IMG/VR virus record: IMGVR_UViG_3300043464_001570
Location: 1-29,564 of that record
DNA: 29,564 nt
Reading direction: 5' to 3' (one strand)
Origin: a virus
The position numbers were made by a program, and so were the translations under genes. The notes below the pieces were generated by a model. That model searched no databases. It was not told the DNA's origin and was given only the letters and a program-made list of their open reading frames with translations. This document shows positions 1 to 7,974 of this stretch, piece by piece. How positions within the stretch are numbered: position 1 is the first letter of the stretch; every line of letters starts with the position of its first letter.

Positions 1-637
1 CTTCACCACGCGACACCGACACGAACACGTCACACGACCGCATCAAATCAGCTTCCTCATCAGGGGTCATCCAATGTCGCCACACCACCACATTCGGATA
101 ACCCAAATCATCCGGTGCCGACAGATACGGGGGAACAATCTTGATATGCAACTCACAGTCAGGTAACTGCATCTCGTTGAACACCTTCAACACAACATCC
201 AACCCTTTGCGATGCCACTCTGAACCGCCACACAAGATACGGAACTTACGGGTCTGTTCACGCTCCACAGGGAAATAGATACTGCGATCAACCGCCAAGT
301 TCACTACCCGAACATTGTCATGGAACTCTGAGAACAATTCCCAGTTGTGAACACTTGGAACAACGATGGTGTCGAAATAATGCAGATATTCGGAGAACTC
401 TGGTGGAAGCCAGTTTGTTTCCCACATCGTAAGAAGCGCAGGCTGCTGATCCGACATCCAGCCTTTCACCAGATTCGGTCGAAGCGCAAACACCACCCGC
501 TCCGCATCATCACACAACTCAACTCTGCTTGCGAGCGCAGACCGCAAACCAGAAACCATTTTGCCGTAACCAACATGGGGCAGGTTCACCCCAACCAAAC
601 TCAGGTATTGGGAATGATCCCCGTTTCCACCTGCCAT
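1..637 (-). CDS. Glycosyltransferase, GT-B type (3' end beyond window)
   Basis: An open frame of 212 codons runs from ATG at 637 off the left edge of the window without a stop. The N-terminus reads as a GT-B glycosyltransferase: a Gly-rich nucleotide-fold start (VGVNLPHVGYGKM, residues 15-27), then GGSEWHRKGLDV at about residues 137-148. The RKGLDVVL pattern is typical of the start of the second Rossmann domain in GT4-like enzymes. Such enzymes move a sugar from a nucleotide-sugar donor; in phages they modify virion proteins, DNA or host surface glycans. The substrate here is not visible. The start overlaps the preceding gene by 37 nt and a purine-rich AAGAAAA lies just before ATG. Its place at the end of the virion module, after fibre-like genes, suggests glycan decoration of virions, which is inference. 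Confidence 0.75.
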   Translation of the reverse strand, partial: MAGGNGDHSQYLSLVGVNLPHVGYGKMVSGLRSALASRVELCDDAERVVFALRPNLVKGWMSDQQPALLTMWETNWLPPEFSEYLHYFDTIVVPSVHNWELFSEFHDNVRVVNLAVDRSIYFPVEREQTRKFRILCGGSEWHRKGLDVVLKVFNEMQLPDCELHIKIVPPYLSAPDDLGYPNVVVWRHWMTPDEEADLMRSCDVFVSVSRGE

Positions 638-885
638 TTTTCTTCAGCCCTCTTTTCCACTTCAGCCGAACCATCAATCTTGCGTGGCTGCAAACCATCT
701 TTACGCAAACGCTTATATGCGTCCAAATCTTTGTCTAGCACACGATCCTTCGCCTCGATAACAGCTGAACGAGCACTACCAGCACGAGTCGGCATAGATG
801 AGGCACCGAACTGGATGCCTGCTGTACGGCAACCGAAACATCCCTCAACATCCAAATATGGGTGGGTTTCTTGATGCTTTATCAC
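601..885 (-). CDS. Small phage protein with CFGC motif, unknown function
   Basis: The gene encodes 94 aa starting at GTG, which overlaps the TGA of the upstream gene (GTGA) and has a GGGGAG ribosome site before it. The N-terminus HPYLDVEGCFGC holds a His and a CxxC pair. Small proteins with a similar HPxxEGCFGC start are familiar from actinophage virion modules, but I know no established function. The C-terminal half is charged and likely helical (about residues 45-90). The CxxC together with the nearby His could bind a metal; this is inference. It is translationally coupled between a small virion-type protein and the glycosyltransferase. Confidence 0.7.
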   Translation of the reverse strand: MIKHQETHPYLDVEGCFGCRTAGIQFGASSMPTRAGSARSAVIEAKDRVLDKDLDAYKRLRKDGLQPRKIDGSAEVEKRAEEKWQVETGIIPNT

Positions 886-1178
886 GTGATGTACTCCCCG
901 TAACCAGCTGCCGTTAGTGACGCAACCTCATCGGCTGTCACCTCAATGTTGTGCCCACCATAGTAAACCTTGCTGACCGTTGTCATGTCACCAGGCTGAT
1001 TCTCTGTATAGGTGCCATCCGTCAACAGATAGACGTTTCGACCGCGAGGGGTGGCGTTACGGTGCGCAGCCAACCGGTTCGCTAACCGTTGCTCAGCAGA
1101 AAGGATGAAGCCTCGTGCCTGATTTTCGTACAAGGTTGGTCGAACAAAGTTATCTGTGGGTGGGGTGAATGTTGCCAT
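882..1178 (-). CDS. Small virion-associated protein sharing a C-terminal module with its neighbour
   Basis: The gene encodes 98 aa, and its ATG overlaps the stop of the 532-aa gene (TGATG). The last 50 residues hold YLLTDGTYTE, VSKVYYGGH and EVASLTAAGYGEYIT. The same order occurs at the end of the 532-aa neighbour (YKLTDGSYTT, VTKIWYGGR, EVVELTEAGFGASIT). The shared module is probably a small beta-rich fold used for assembly or attachment. It has no recognised enzyme motif. The N-terminal part (residues 1-45) is unrelated to the neighbour apart from an ANRL segment. A minor structural role is inferred from position and from the shared module. Confidence 0.7.
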   Translation of the reverse strand: MATFTPPTDNFVRPTLYENQARGFILSAEQRLANRLAAHRNATPRGRNVYLLTDGTYTENQPGDMTTVSKVYYGGHNIEVTADEVASLTAAGYGEYIT

Positions 1179-2776
1179 CAGGTGATGCTCGCTCCGAATC
1201 CTGCCTCGGTCAACTCTACAACTTCTGCGTCGGTGAGGAAATGGTCGCGGCCACCATACCAGATTTTTGTTACCTGCCCAAGATCGCGCTGGGTGATGGT
1301 TGTGTAACTGCCGTCTGTAAGTTTGTATAGGTTGAGTCCACGCACGTTTGTGCGGTTGTAGCGTTGCAGACGGTTCGCTGCGTCACCGCCACCGAAGTAT
1401 CCACCTGGATAGGTTTCCGTGTAGGGGACACGGAAGATATGCGATTTGGTCCAATCTGCTGATCCGTCGCCTGCTCCTGTTGCTGTTCCTGTGCGGCGAT
1501 TGATGCGGGCACCAACTGTCGTTTGCGTACCTGTACCTGAACCTGTAGCGGTGCGCAACACAACAAGAAGCTGCGTCGTACTAGAAAATCCTTCACCCGA
1601 ACCTTCGGCAATCCTCAGCAGGACAAGGGTTTCAACACTGCTAGAAGAACCGATACCGGACCCTGTAGCGACACGGATTTTAGTCACACTAAACGCAGAC
1701 GATGACGACCCTGCTCCCGATGCTGTGGCGGTTCGTAAACGTTTGACAAGGAACAAACCATTGTCACCAGTAGATGCCCCACCAGAACCGTATGCGGTGC
1801 GAAGCAGTCCGTGAACTATCGCGTTATTTGATGTGCCTGTACCTGAGCCTGTGGCGGTTCGGACAGCAACTATTTTCTTTGTCGCAGATCCAGCACCCGT
1901 CCCTGAACCTGTAGCGGTGCGCACAATGGTTGGTGGACCGATATAGAAACGTCCTGCACCGTTGACGAAACCGAATGAAAAATCTGTGTGGATGCCAAGT
2001 CGAAGTTGGGTTACTTTTGTGGCGGCTGTTGCTGTCCCAGCACCAGACCCAGTGGCAGTTCTATCAAATGTTGAAAGGGCAGCAACTTCTCTGAATGTGG
2101 CGTATGCTGTTGCGAAACTGCTAGAACTTGGGAATGTTGTATCCCATGTTTGAGTTCCATTCCCTGTAACAATTTTATATTGCGAAAACGCCTGCATGGA
2201 TGTGAGAGCAGTGCCAGAATCCGCATTTGCCACATAAGCAGATGACCAAGAACCCCTTGTTGTGTCTGAGTCACCAGTCACAACACCATTGTTTTCGATG
2301 GCAAGAAAGTAGACCAACGCATCGCCAGATGTCATAGTCGTTGTAGACCTCGACGATGAAGACGCATCACCAGTAGGACTGAAAACATTATCGCTAATTT
2401 GGCTGGGTTTTTTATTCGCTGCAGCACCAATTTTGAATGTAACGGCGGCTTTTGCGGTCGTGTTATTCAGAAAGTTGACAGTGATTGAATCCGATACAGA
2501 CAACGCATTTTGCACAACACAAAAATAAATAGCGCCACAGGCAAGATTATTTTGGGATGCCCCTTGCTGTTTTACGCTCCGAACAAGCGTATATGTGTTT
2601 GATTGAGAATCAGTAACCGACGAAAACGGCAAACCGCCCTGTGCGGTTGAATTATCGGCGGCGATACAAACCACAACACCATCATTCGCAGAAAACGAAA
2701 CCGTTGGAGTAACAACCAGCGTCGAAGACGAGGTGTTAGAAGTTGCGCTACCCGCCTCAGAAATCGTTAGAGCCAT
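1178..2776 (-). CDS. Repeat-rich fibre or surface protein
   Basis: The gene encodes 532 aa. Residues 1-235 are Ser/Thr/Val-rich and beta-like, resembling a carbohydrate-binding or Ig-like virion domain. About residues 239-438 are imperfect repeats, mostly of 20 residues, each starting R-T-A-T-G-S-G-x-G and ending in a hydrophobic stretch such as IVAV or LVLL. The C-terminal 50 residues form a module shared with the 98-aa protein downstream. No enzyme motif is seen. Together with its place after the capsid gene, this suggests an extended tail-fibre or head-surface protein; the alternating glycine/hydrophobic pattern would suit a fibrous beta structure. The start ATG follows a short GGGG...CCCC hairpin that may mask its ribosome site. 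Confidence 0.75.
   Translation of the reverse strand: MALTISEAGSATSNTSSSTLVVTPTVSFSANDGVVVCIAADNSTAQGGLPFSSVTDSQSNTYTLVRSVKQQGASQNNLACGAIYFCVVQNALSVSDSITVNFLNNTTAKAAVTFKIGAAANKKPSQISDNVFSPTGDASSSSRSTTTMTSGDALVYFLAIENNGVVTGDSDTTRGSWSSAYVANADSGTALTSMQAFSQYKIVTGNGTQTWDTTFPSSSSFATAYATFREVAALSTFDRTATGSGAGTATAATKVTQLRLGIHTDFSFGFVNGAGRFYIGPPTIVRTATGSGTGAGSATKKIVAVRTATGSGTGTSNNAIVHGLLRTAYGSGGASTGDNGLFLVKRLRTATASGAGSSSSAFSVTKIRVATGSGIGSSSSVETLVLLRIAEGSGEGFSSTTQLLVVLRTATGSGTGTQTTVGARINRRTGTATGAGDGSADWTKSHIFRVPYTETYPGGYFGGGDAANRLQRYNRTNVRGLNLYKLTDGSYTTITQRDLGQVTKIWYGGRDHFLTDAEVVELTEAGFGASIT
1460..2062 (-). repeat. Tandem 60-bp coding repeats (RTATGSGxG units)
   Basis: Within the 532-aa gene, about nine units of roughly 20 codons follow each other. 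The start of each unit (Arg-Thr-Ala-Thr-Gly-Ser-Gly) is best kept; the second half varies but stays hydrophobic. At DNA level the 'GCGGT' and 'CCTGTACCTGA' words on the plus strand recur once per unit. One unit is longer (22 residues) and two are degenerate (RIAEGSGEG, RTAYGSGGA). The layout is that of protein repeats that can expand or contract by recombination. Confidence 0.8.
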
Positions 2777-2796
2777 AAGGGGTTATCCCCTAACGG

Positions 2797-3159
2797 CTAG
2801 TCGAGCGACAAGGTGAGAGAAGTGATCTGAAACGTATCCCCAGCAGTAACAGCGGCAGAAGAAGACAAAGCACCAGACCACAAACAGTTCCCCGCAGAAG
2901 CATTATCCCAAAGCGACCAATGTGAGTACGTTTCTGTTGCCGCGACGTTGGTCCATTCAAGAGTCGCAGAAGAAGCCAACGAACCCGACGAAGCAGCCGA
3001 CCACGACACCGACTTACGAGTAGTCTCAGTCGCAGCGTTGCTCGTGCCCGCCTCGCCTGGGTCGCCGGTGTGCAACTTGACGTAAGTGGTGGTGACAGCA
3101 AACGACTGATTCCTCAGAGTGTCAAGTAGTGCGTTTTCGGCGTAGTTAGAAATTGACAT
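2797..3159 (-). CDS. Head decoration or tail-fibre-type phage protein
   Basis: The gene encodes 120 aa beginning MSISNYAENALLD and containing YVKLHTGDPGEAGT (about residues 26-39). Later come YSHWSLWD and a C-terminal SSAAVTAGDTFQI segment. This pattern (N-x-x-E-x-x-x-L, then LHTxDPGExG, then HxSxWD, then VTAGDTF) belongs to a widespread small phage family often annotated as head decoration or tail-fibre protein; its exact role is not settled. The gene starts 7 nt after a TACACT box with no Shine-Dalgarno site, so its mRNA is probably leaderless. It follows the capsid gene and its terminator. Confidence 0.75.
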   Translation of the reverse strand: MSISNYAENALLDTLRNQSFAVTTTYVKLHTGDPGEAGTSNAATETTRKSVSWSAASSGSLASSATLEWTNVAATETYSHWSLWDNASAGNCLWSGALSSSAAVTAGDTFQITSLTLSLD

Positions 3160-3166
3160 CGCGACA

Positions 3167-3175
3167 AGTGTAGCA
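3167..3175 (-). promoter_or_regulatory. Extended -10 promoter, leaderless start
   Basis: The minus strand reads TGCTACACT, then 7 nt, then the ATG at 3159. This is a TGN-extended TANNNT -10 box, placed so that transcription would start at or next to the start codon. No Shine-Dalgarno sequence is present. It lies directly after the capsid terminator, so it would restart transcription for the fibre-like genes. Confidence 0.55.
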
Positions 3176-3177
3176 AA

Positions 3178-3223
3178 CGCAAAAAGCGGGGAACATCAGG
3201 TGAAACACCCGATGCTCCCCGCT
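3178..3223 (-). terminator. Intrinsic terminator after the major capsid gene
   Basis: Read on the minus strand, AGCGGGG pairs with CCCCGCT, the inner segments GCATC/GATGT and GGTG/CACC add further pairs, and the stem is followed by TTTTTGCGTTT. It lies directly downstream of the capsid stop codon. It probably separates the very high capsid transcript from the genes that follow. Confidence 0.85.
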
Positions 3224-3245
3224 CTGCGAGGGACAGCTAAATCAA

Positions 3246-4211
3246 TTAGCTGTTTGCGCCGATGCTGGACGACGACTCGATGCGACGGAGCGATGCCTCA
3301 CGGAATCGACCGTAACCGCCGAGCCAGTACCAGCCGATCGGGTTGAAACGCATGAGCGAATCCACGATCGGGCCGCGAACGACCTTCGGGAACGCGCTGT
3401 TGCCATCAACCTGGCTGTACGCCTTTGCGAGTGCCTGACGACCCATGATGTGGGTGCAGTACACGTCGATGGTTCCGGTGGTGCTGGTGCCGTTCGAGGC
3501 GTTCTCGAAGACCTTTGCACGTGGCGTTTCGATGAAGCGCACCGACTCGAAGGTGCCGATCTCGCCGTTGTAGATGTTGGCGGTATCGACAGCGACGTGC
3601 GGAGCGTTCCACGAAGCGTTGCCGGTTTCACGACGCAGGTCGTACGACACGTCTGGGTGAATGAAACCCATGTAGTAGCCGTTGAACGTTGCGACGTTGG
3701 CCTTGCGAAGCTGTGCGGTCACCTTGCGGATGTCGTTGGCTTCGATGATGTCTTCTGCTGCAACCGTGACACGGCTCGACGGATCGGACGATCCACCGCC
3801 ACCGTAGACAACGTTCGTGCCACCAGCGAGAACTTCGCGGATGACCTGATCGATGGAGTCACCAGCGTTGTAGCCGATGACGTTCGCTGCGGTGACATCC
3901 ACATCGAGGAACGAGGTTCCACGAAGCTTGGCGGTCGTGTTGACGGTGTTGCCGTACTCGGCAAGGGTCACCGTGACCTGCGAATCGCTCATCGCGACCG
4001 GATCAACGTCTGCCGTTTCCGAGAGGGTCGAGGTTGCTGCTGCGAGATCGGAGAAGATCGTGAACGTCACCGACGAACCAGGCATGGACTGGTTGGTTGG
4101 CTGCACGTCTGCCGCCTGATCGAACAGAAGTTCAGAGCGCAACGCGAAGTATGCGATCTGATCGTATGCTGCCTGATCGACAGACAGCGATGATTGCTGG
4201 GTGTAAGCCAC
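3246..4211 (-). CDS. Major capsid protein, N4-gp56 family
   Basis: The gene encodes 321 aa starting at GTG with AAAAGGAAG upstream. The sequence fits the N4-gp56 family of HK97-fold capsid proteins. FIHPDVSYDLR lies at residues 183-193, followed by an IYNGEIGTFESVRFIETP segment (213-230). A basic/aromatic C-terminal region includes NPIGWYWLGGYGRFREA. This is the shell subunit of the head. It follows a scaffold-like gene and is followed by a strong terminator, the usual arrangement for the most abundant virion protein. Its length is ordinary for the family. Confidence 0.93.
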   Translation of the reverse strand: MAYTQQSSLSVDQAAYDQIAYFALRSELLFDQAADVQPTNQSMPGSSVTFTIFSDLAAATSTLSETADVDPVAMSDSQVTVTLAEYGNTVNTTAKLRGTSFLDVDVTAANVIGYNAGDSIDQVIREVLAGGTNVVYGGGGSSDPSSRVTVAAEDIIEANDIRKVTAQLRKANVATFNGYYMGFIHPDVSYDLRRETGNASWNAPHVAVDTANIYNGEIGTFESVRFIETPRAKVFENASNGTSTTGTIDVYCTHIMGRQALAKAYSQVDGNSAFPKVVRGPIVDSLMRFNPIGWYWLGGYGRFREASLRRIESSSSIGANS

Positions 4212-4238
4212 TTGGCTACTTCCTTTTTGTTTGGGGGT

Positions 4239-4682
4239 TTACAGGTTTTCTGCTTCAGCTCTCGCCTGAGCCAAGATCTGCATCACTTCATCGGCTGAAC
4301 GTGCCTGCTTGATTTTGGTGCTGTAGTCAACAACCGGTTCGCTTGTGTCACCCGCACGAGCAGCCTGAGCCACCCTGTTCCACGCCTGCTGTTCACCAGA
4401 CGTGTCTTGCTTACGAATGAGACTTGCTTCCTCGGCCGCCTGTCGGATTGCTTCCGGTGAAAGTTCACCGTCATAGCCCTTCACGAAATACTTGGCGGCT
4501 GGATTCGACAGATCAAGACCTGCCTCAACAAACGCCAACTTCCGTTCGGCTTCCGCTTTGGCTACGACCTGCTCTTTCAAAGCCTTATTTTCGGCTTCGA
4601 GTTTCCGCAGATGTGCCCTAACGGGATCCTTCGGCTGTTGCTCTACCGCGTCCTCATCAAACTCAAAGTTTGCTTCTGACAT
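4239..4682 (-). CDS. Capsid assembly scaffolding protein (probable)
   Basis: The gene encodes 147 aa and is acidic and strongly helical. Residues 20-50 form a likely coiled coil (HLRKLEAENKALKEQVV), followed by Glu/Ala/Gln-rich helices to the C-terminus. It has no Cys and no enzyme motif. An acidic coiled-coil protein directly upstream of the capsid gene is the usual place and look of a scaffolding protein, which guides procapsid assembly and then leaves the head. The start has a clear site, AGAAGGAG then 6 nt then ATG. The assignment rests on context and composition, not on a recognised domain. Confidence 0.75.
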   Translation of the reverse strand: MSEANFEFDEDAVEQQPKDPVRAHLRKLEAENKALKEQVVAKAEAERKLAFVEAGLDLSNPAAKYFVKGYDGELSPEAIRQAAEEASLIRKQDTSGEQQAWNRVAQAARAGDTSEPVVDYSTKIKQARSADEVMQILAQARAEAENL

Positions 4683-4701
4683 GGCTCACTCCTTCTGCCC
4701 A

Positions 4702-4724
4702 CATCTGGACGGAGGGACCAGATG
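4702..4724 (-). promoter_or_regulatory. Leader hairpin before the scaffold gene
   Basis: A perfect 7-bp stem (CATCTGG / CCAGATG) has a 9-nt loop that on the mRNA reads UCCCUCCGU. It sits about 10 nt before the AGAAGGAG ribosome site of the scaffold gene. The CU-rich loop could pair with that purine-rich site. A second small stem (ATCGG/CCGAT) lies further upstream in the same leader. Translational control is inference. Confidence 0.4.
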
Positions 4725-4796
4725 GCTGCAAAGTCTCACCCTTGTTTTCACATCGAAATCGGGGGGTTCCGATGGTGTCCCTGTTGGAACACTCGC

Positions 4797-4805
4797 AGTG
4801 TAGCA
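4797..4805 (-). promoter_or_regulatory. Extended -10 promoter for scaffold and capsid genes
   Basis: The minus strand carries TGCTACACT, the same nine bases found before the 120-aa gene at 3167-3175. Here it lies about 115 nt upstream of the scaffold ATG, giving a structured leader. It would drive the scaffold and capsid genes separately from the upstream virion genes. The -35 side has no clear hexamer; an extended -10 may not need one. Confidence 0.5.
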
Positions 4806-4806
4806 C

Positions 4807-4823
4807 ACACCACTGTCAGTGGT
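4807..4823. promoter_or_regulatory. Near-perfect palindrome ACCACTG-N-CAGTGGT, candidate operator
   Basis: A 7-bp inverted repeat with a single central base lies directly behind the stop codon of the 358-aa gene and just upstream of the TGCTACACT box. A closely similar 16-bp word (14 of 16 bases) lies in another intergenic gap at 24905-24920. It could be an operator for a phage regulator or a short hairpin. It has no T-tract, so a terminator is unlikely. Confidence 0.35.
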
Positions 4824-5899
4824 TACTGTGCGGTGCCTGCACCTGTCTCGATCGAGCCTGATGTGGCTCCGGTGGTGCGAGTGAACTGACCGCCACCAGC
4901 GAACTCACCGACACGCAACCTACGACGACGCGCCAACTCTTGCTCAGCCTGAACGTTCACACCGAACTGCTGCTCCACGATCTGCTGCTGGGTCAAAGGT
5001 GTTTCCCCAGCAAACGTCTGGGTCAGCTCACCCAGCGCACCAATCTCAGCAAACCCACGCTGGGCTTCAGCCTCCGTAATACCGCGTCGAGCCAAATCCT
5101 CGGCGAGTGCACCAGTCAACTGGATGCCACCCTGCTCGGCTCCACGGGCAGCGATCTGAGCAGCACGAGCCTGACGGGTCAGTAGCGGTGCGGCACGTTC
5201 AGGGTCAAGGAAGTAGGCAGCCAACTCAGCCTCACCCACCCCGTACAACTGTTGCATCTGGCGCTTCACCTCAGGGTCAGCGTCAGCGACCGCACGATAA
5301 CCCTGCTGGACACGCTCATTCAACTCAGACGGAGAAACATCACCTTCGAGAAGTGCGGTGAAGTCATCGTTCTGGTCATAGAAGTTGGCTGGCATACCGT
5401 TCGCTCGAAGCGTTTCCCGATACTGGTTCTCCAACGCAATATACGACGCAGGATCCAACTCAGACAAACCTTTACGGGCACGGACAGCGTTCGCAGCGAA
5501 ACGCTTCTGATATGCGGGCTGTTCACGCAACGCATAGATGATTGCGTCAGGGTTGTTGATGTTGACGGTTTCACGCACGATGATCTGGTTGTAGGTGTAG
5601 TCGGCTAGTTCGCCAAGACCGTAACTGGACAGCACGGTGTTGATGGTGGAACGGGCATCCTGTCGACGCTGGTTCGCAGCCAAAGCCTCAGCCGCAGCAC
5701 GTGCCTCACGGTCCAAACGCATCTCACGAGCAATCGGATCCTCGGGTTCCTCAACTGGTTCCAATGGTGGCAGAGTGGTTGCGTTGACCAGCGTATTACG
5801 AAAGTTGTAGAAACGATCAAAGTTCGCCTGCTGAGCCGCCGCTTCCTCCTGTGCGCGACCCTGCTCAGCCCTCATCCCAGCATCAAAAACATCACTCAT
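4823..5899 (-). CDS. Virion-associated protein, unknown family
   Basis: The gene encodes 358 aa and is Ala/Glu/Gln/Arg-rich. It is mostly helical and has no membrane segment and no Cys. An N-terminal acidic/proline stretch (about residues 45-55, LEPVEEPEDP) follows a helical start. A repeated pattern of short helices continues to about residue 330, and the tail is Gly/Thr-rich. The start ATG overlaps the stop of the 691-aa gene (TAATG), so the two are co-translated. Its position between the portal and capsid genes suggests an internal head or ejection protein. I recognise no domain. Confidence 0.7.
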   Translation of the reverse strand: MSDVFDAGMRAEQGRAQEEAAAQQANFDRFYNFRNTLVNATTLPPLEPVEEPEDPIAREMRLDREARAAAEALAANQRRQDARSTINTVLSSYGLGELADYTYNQIIVRETVNINNPDAIIYALREQPAYQKRFAANAVRARKGLSELDPASYIALENQYRETLRANGMPANFYDQNDDFTALLEGDVSPSELNERVQQGYRAVADADPEVKRQMQQLYGVGEAELAAYFLDPERAAPLLTRQARAAQIAARGAEQGGIQLTGALAEDLARRGITEAEAQRGFAEIGALGELTQTFAGETPLTQQQIVEQQFGVNVQAEQELARRRRLRVGEFAGGGQFTRTTGATSGSIETGAGTAQ

Positions 5900-7974
5900 T
5901 ACTGAACCTTCCCAAACGCTCTAGCAATCGACAACGCCACATCCGTAGCCTGCTGATTCGCCTGCTTCGTATATTGCCAACCGAAACGCGAATCAGACTT
6001 CAAACGCTCAATCCAATCACCAAGCGACATCTGACCAGTCTCCTTCGTACCGAACGCCTGAAGATACGGGCCAGAGAACATATCAATCTTGTCTTCCGGT
6101 TGCTCCAAGATCTGTGCCGCATACTTCTGATAGTTGCCACCGATTTCTTCGAGCGTCAACCCGCGATCAATCTGATCTGCGAGCTGTGGCATCGCACCCT
6201 TCGCCCAGTTCTGCGCCTTCTGACGCAACCCCTCCTCGGTCAACACCACACCTGCTGCGGTTGGCGCACCGGTAAGGATGGACTTCAGTTCAGCGTCACT
6301 CACGTTGTAGTTGTAGGCGCGACCGATAGCACGGATTCTGTCTGCGTCAGCGGCTTCCATCGCACGGGTAGCAATTTTTGAAGGCTGGTCAGTTGGCTTC
6401 AAAATGTACGAGTACGCGGCTTGGGTCAACCCCAAACCAGTCAAACCCTTACGAGCAGCATCAGCGGCTAAAGCATTGAGAGTGGTTTCATCCAACCCAA
6501 TATCGCCAAGTTCATTCTTGAGTTCAAGTTTCTTTGCGTCGATAAGGGTCTTTTGATTTCCTGGAGTGGACTGGTCAAACGCTTTCGCGGCAGAAGCAGT
6601 GTTGAGGAAATAGTTGGTTTGGGCAAGACGAAGTTCAAACGCTTTGATTGAGGCTTCAGTTTGTAGACCCTTGAACTCACCGTTCGGATTTGCCGCTGCA
6701 ACCATCAGATCGATTACGTCCTGACCGAAATGTGCTACAGCATTATCTGTGAGCCAGTCGTTGCTGTACGCAGGGAAACGCTGACGAAGAATGTCTTTCC
6801 ATGCGTCAGGGGAAACAGGTTGACGCGGAACGCGCGCACCCTTTCCGCCATTACCGGTTCCACCACCACCAGATGGTGTTCCTGGGGTTGGATTGGTGAT
6901 TGGGGTTTTCTTGACCACCATTCCGCCACGCACACCAGGAGGCGCTGCGGTTGTCGCACTAGTCGGGGCAGTAACAGTTGTGGCACCAGTCCGCGCTCTC
7001 GTTGATGTTGCTGTTATCGGAGCAGCCGTAACATCCTGGGTTCCACCACGCAATTCTTGTGCTGCGGTCTTCGGTTGCTGTTGAACAAACTGTTCAGCCT
7101 GCGCAGGGGTAGCAGCACGAAGCTTGTTGGCGCGATCAGTAAACGCTGCAAGTTGACGCGACTGTTCCTGATCTCGAATAGTGGTATTGGTCAGAACACG
7201 ACCGAATCGATCAACTTGTTCTGGGACAACAGTTGAGAATTCCTTGTCAGCTTCAGCTAGCGCACGATCAATCGTTTGGTCAATGGTGGTTTCGACACGT
7301 GGGGCAACATAGAACTGGGTTGACTTGGTGGTGCGACCGTACTCATCAACGATGATCGGAATGTCCTGCGAACGATACTCCTGAACACGCTGGGTAATTT
7401 TGGACATCACCTTCTTCCACGCTGTCGCCAACACAAGTTGTTGTTCAGACGGAGAAAGTCCAGCCTCATACGTGCCTGGTGTAGAAATCCGCTTTTCAAT
7501 CGCTTGGGCTTCCGCAACAGCGTCGTCGTAAGCCTTCAGTTCCTTATCGTTTGGGTTGGTGGCAACCTTGTAACGCTGCTGAATGTCATAAACCTCACCC
7601 GCAGTAAGCACCACATAATCCGGTCCAAACTTCTGCTCTTGACGAAGGGAATACTTGTCTTCCCATGCTTTGCGTTGACTGATTTGCGCTGGAAGTGTCT
7701 TCTTCAGTAGGTCGTATGAGTTTGCTTTCGCAGCATCAAATAGTTGTTCGTTAGAGAACTTCGCTGTTTTGGTATCGCCGTTAGCAAGTTTCCACGTATA
7801 GGTCTTACCCTTGACAAAACCCTTTTTCAGTTCGTTATAAAACGCCCGCAACTCAGACAGTTCTATTTCGAGTTGTTCAACACTCTTTTCAATAGGCGGA
7901 GCAGGAACTTGGACATTTTCTCCAGTGAGATTTACTGCTGCTTCGGAGCCACTAATTTTGAGATCGTCAGCCAT
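5899..7974 (-). CDS. Large virion protein with central Thr/Pro/Gly linker
   Basis: The gene encodes 691 aa. Residues 30-300 are helical and charged. About residues 315-385 form a low-complexity linker rich in Thr, Ala, Pro and Gly, including a GGGGTGNGGKG stretch. The C-terminal 300 residues are helical, ending near FGWQYTKQANQQATD. No catalytic motif is recognised. The two-domain-with-linker build and its place in a chain of overlapping genes between portal and capsid suggest a virion core or ejection protein. The start overlaps the stop of the 262-aa gene (TAATG) with only a weak ribosome site, so coupling is likely. Confidence 0.72.
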   Translation of the reverse strand: MADDLKISGSEAAVNLTGENVQVPAPPIEKSVEQLEIELSELRAFYNELKKGFVKGKTYTWKLANGDTKTAKFSNEQLFDAAKANSYDLLKKTLPAQISQRKAWEDKYSLRQEQKFGPDYVVLTAGEVYDIQQRYKVATNPNDKELKAYDDAVAEAQAIEKRISTPGTYEAGLSPSEQQLVLATAWKKVMSKITQRVQEYRSQDIPIIVDEYGRTTKSTQFYVAPRVETTIDQTIDRALAEADKEFSTVVPEQVDRFGRVLTNTTIRDQEQSRQLAAFTDRANKLRAATPAQAEQFVQQQPKTAAQELRGGTQDVTAAPITATSTRARTGATTVTAPTSATTAAPPGVRGGMVVKKTPITNPTPGTPSGGGGTGNGGKGARVPRQPVSPDAWKDILRQRFPAYSNDWLTDNAVAHFGQDVIDLMVAAANPNGEFKGLQTEASIKAFELRLAQTNYFLNTASAAKAFDQSTPGNQKTLIDAKKLELKNELGDIGLDETTLNALAADAARKGLTGLGLTQAAYSYILKPTDQPSKIATRAMEAADADRIRAIGRAYNYNVSDAELKSILTGAPTAAGVVLTEEGLRQKAQNWAKGAMPQLADQIDRGLTLEEIGGNYQKYAAQILEQPEDKIDMFSGPYLQAFGTKETGQMSLGDWIERLKSDSRFGWQYTKQANQQATDVALSIARAFGKVQ

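Noticed and set aside
347-874. 175-codon plus-strand frame at the left edge
   Set aside because: It is opposite a glycosyltransferase frame with recognisable motifs and a coupled small gene.
1460-2062. CRISPR-like array
   Set aside because: The regular repeats are in frame within a protein gene, vary in sequence, and have no separate spacers.
3450-4193. 247-codon plus-strand open frame opposite the capsid gene
   Set aside because: It is antisense to a clear N4-gp56 capsid gene and mirrors its codon pattern; it lacks a ribosome site and protein-like composition.
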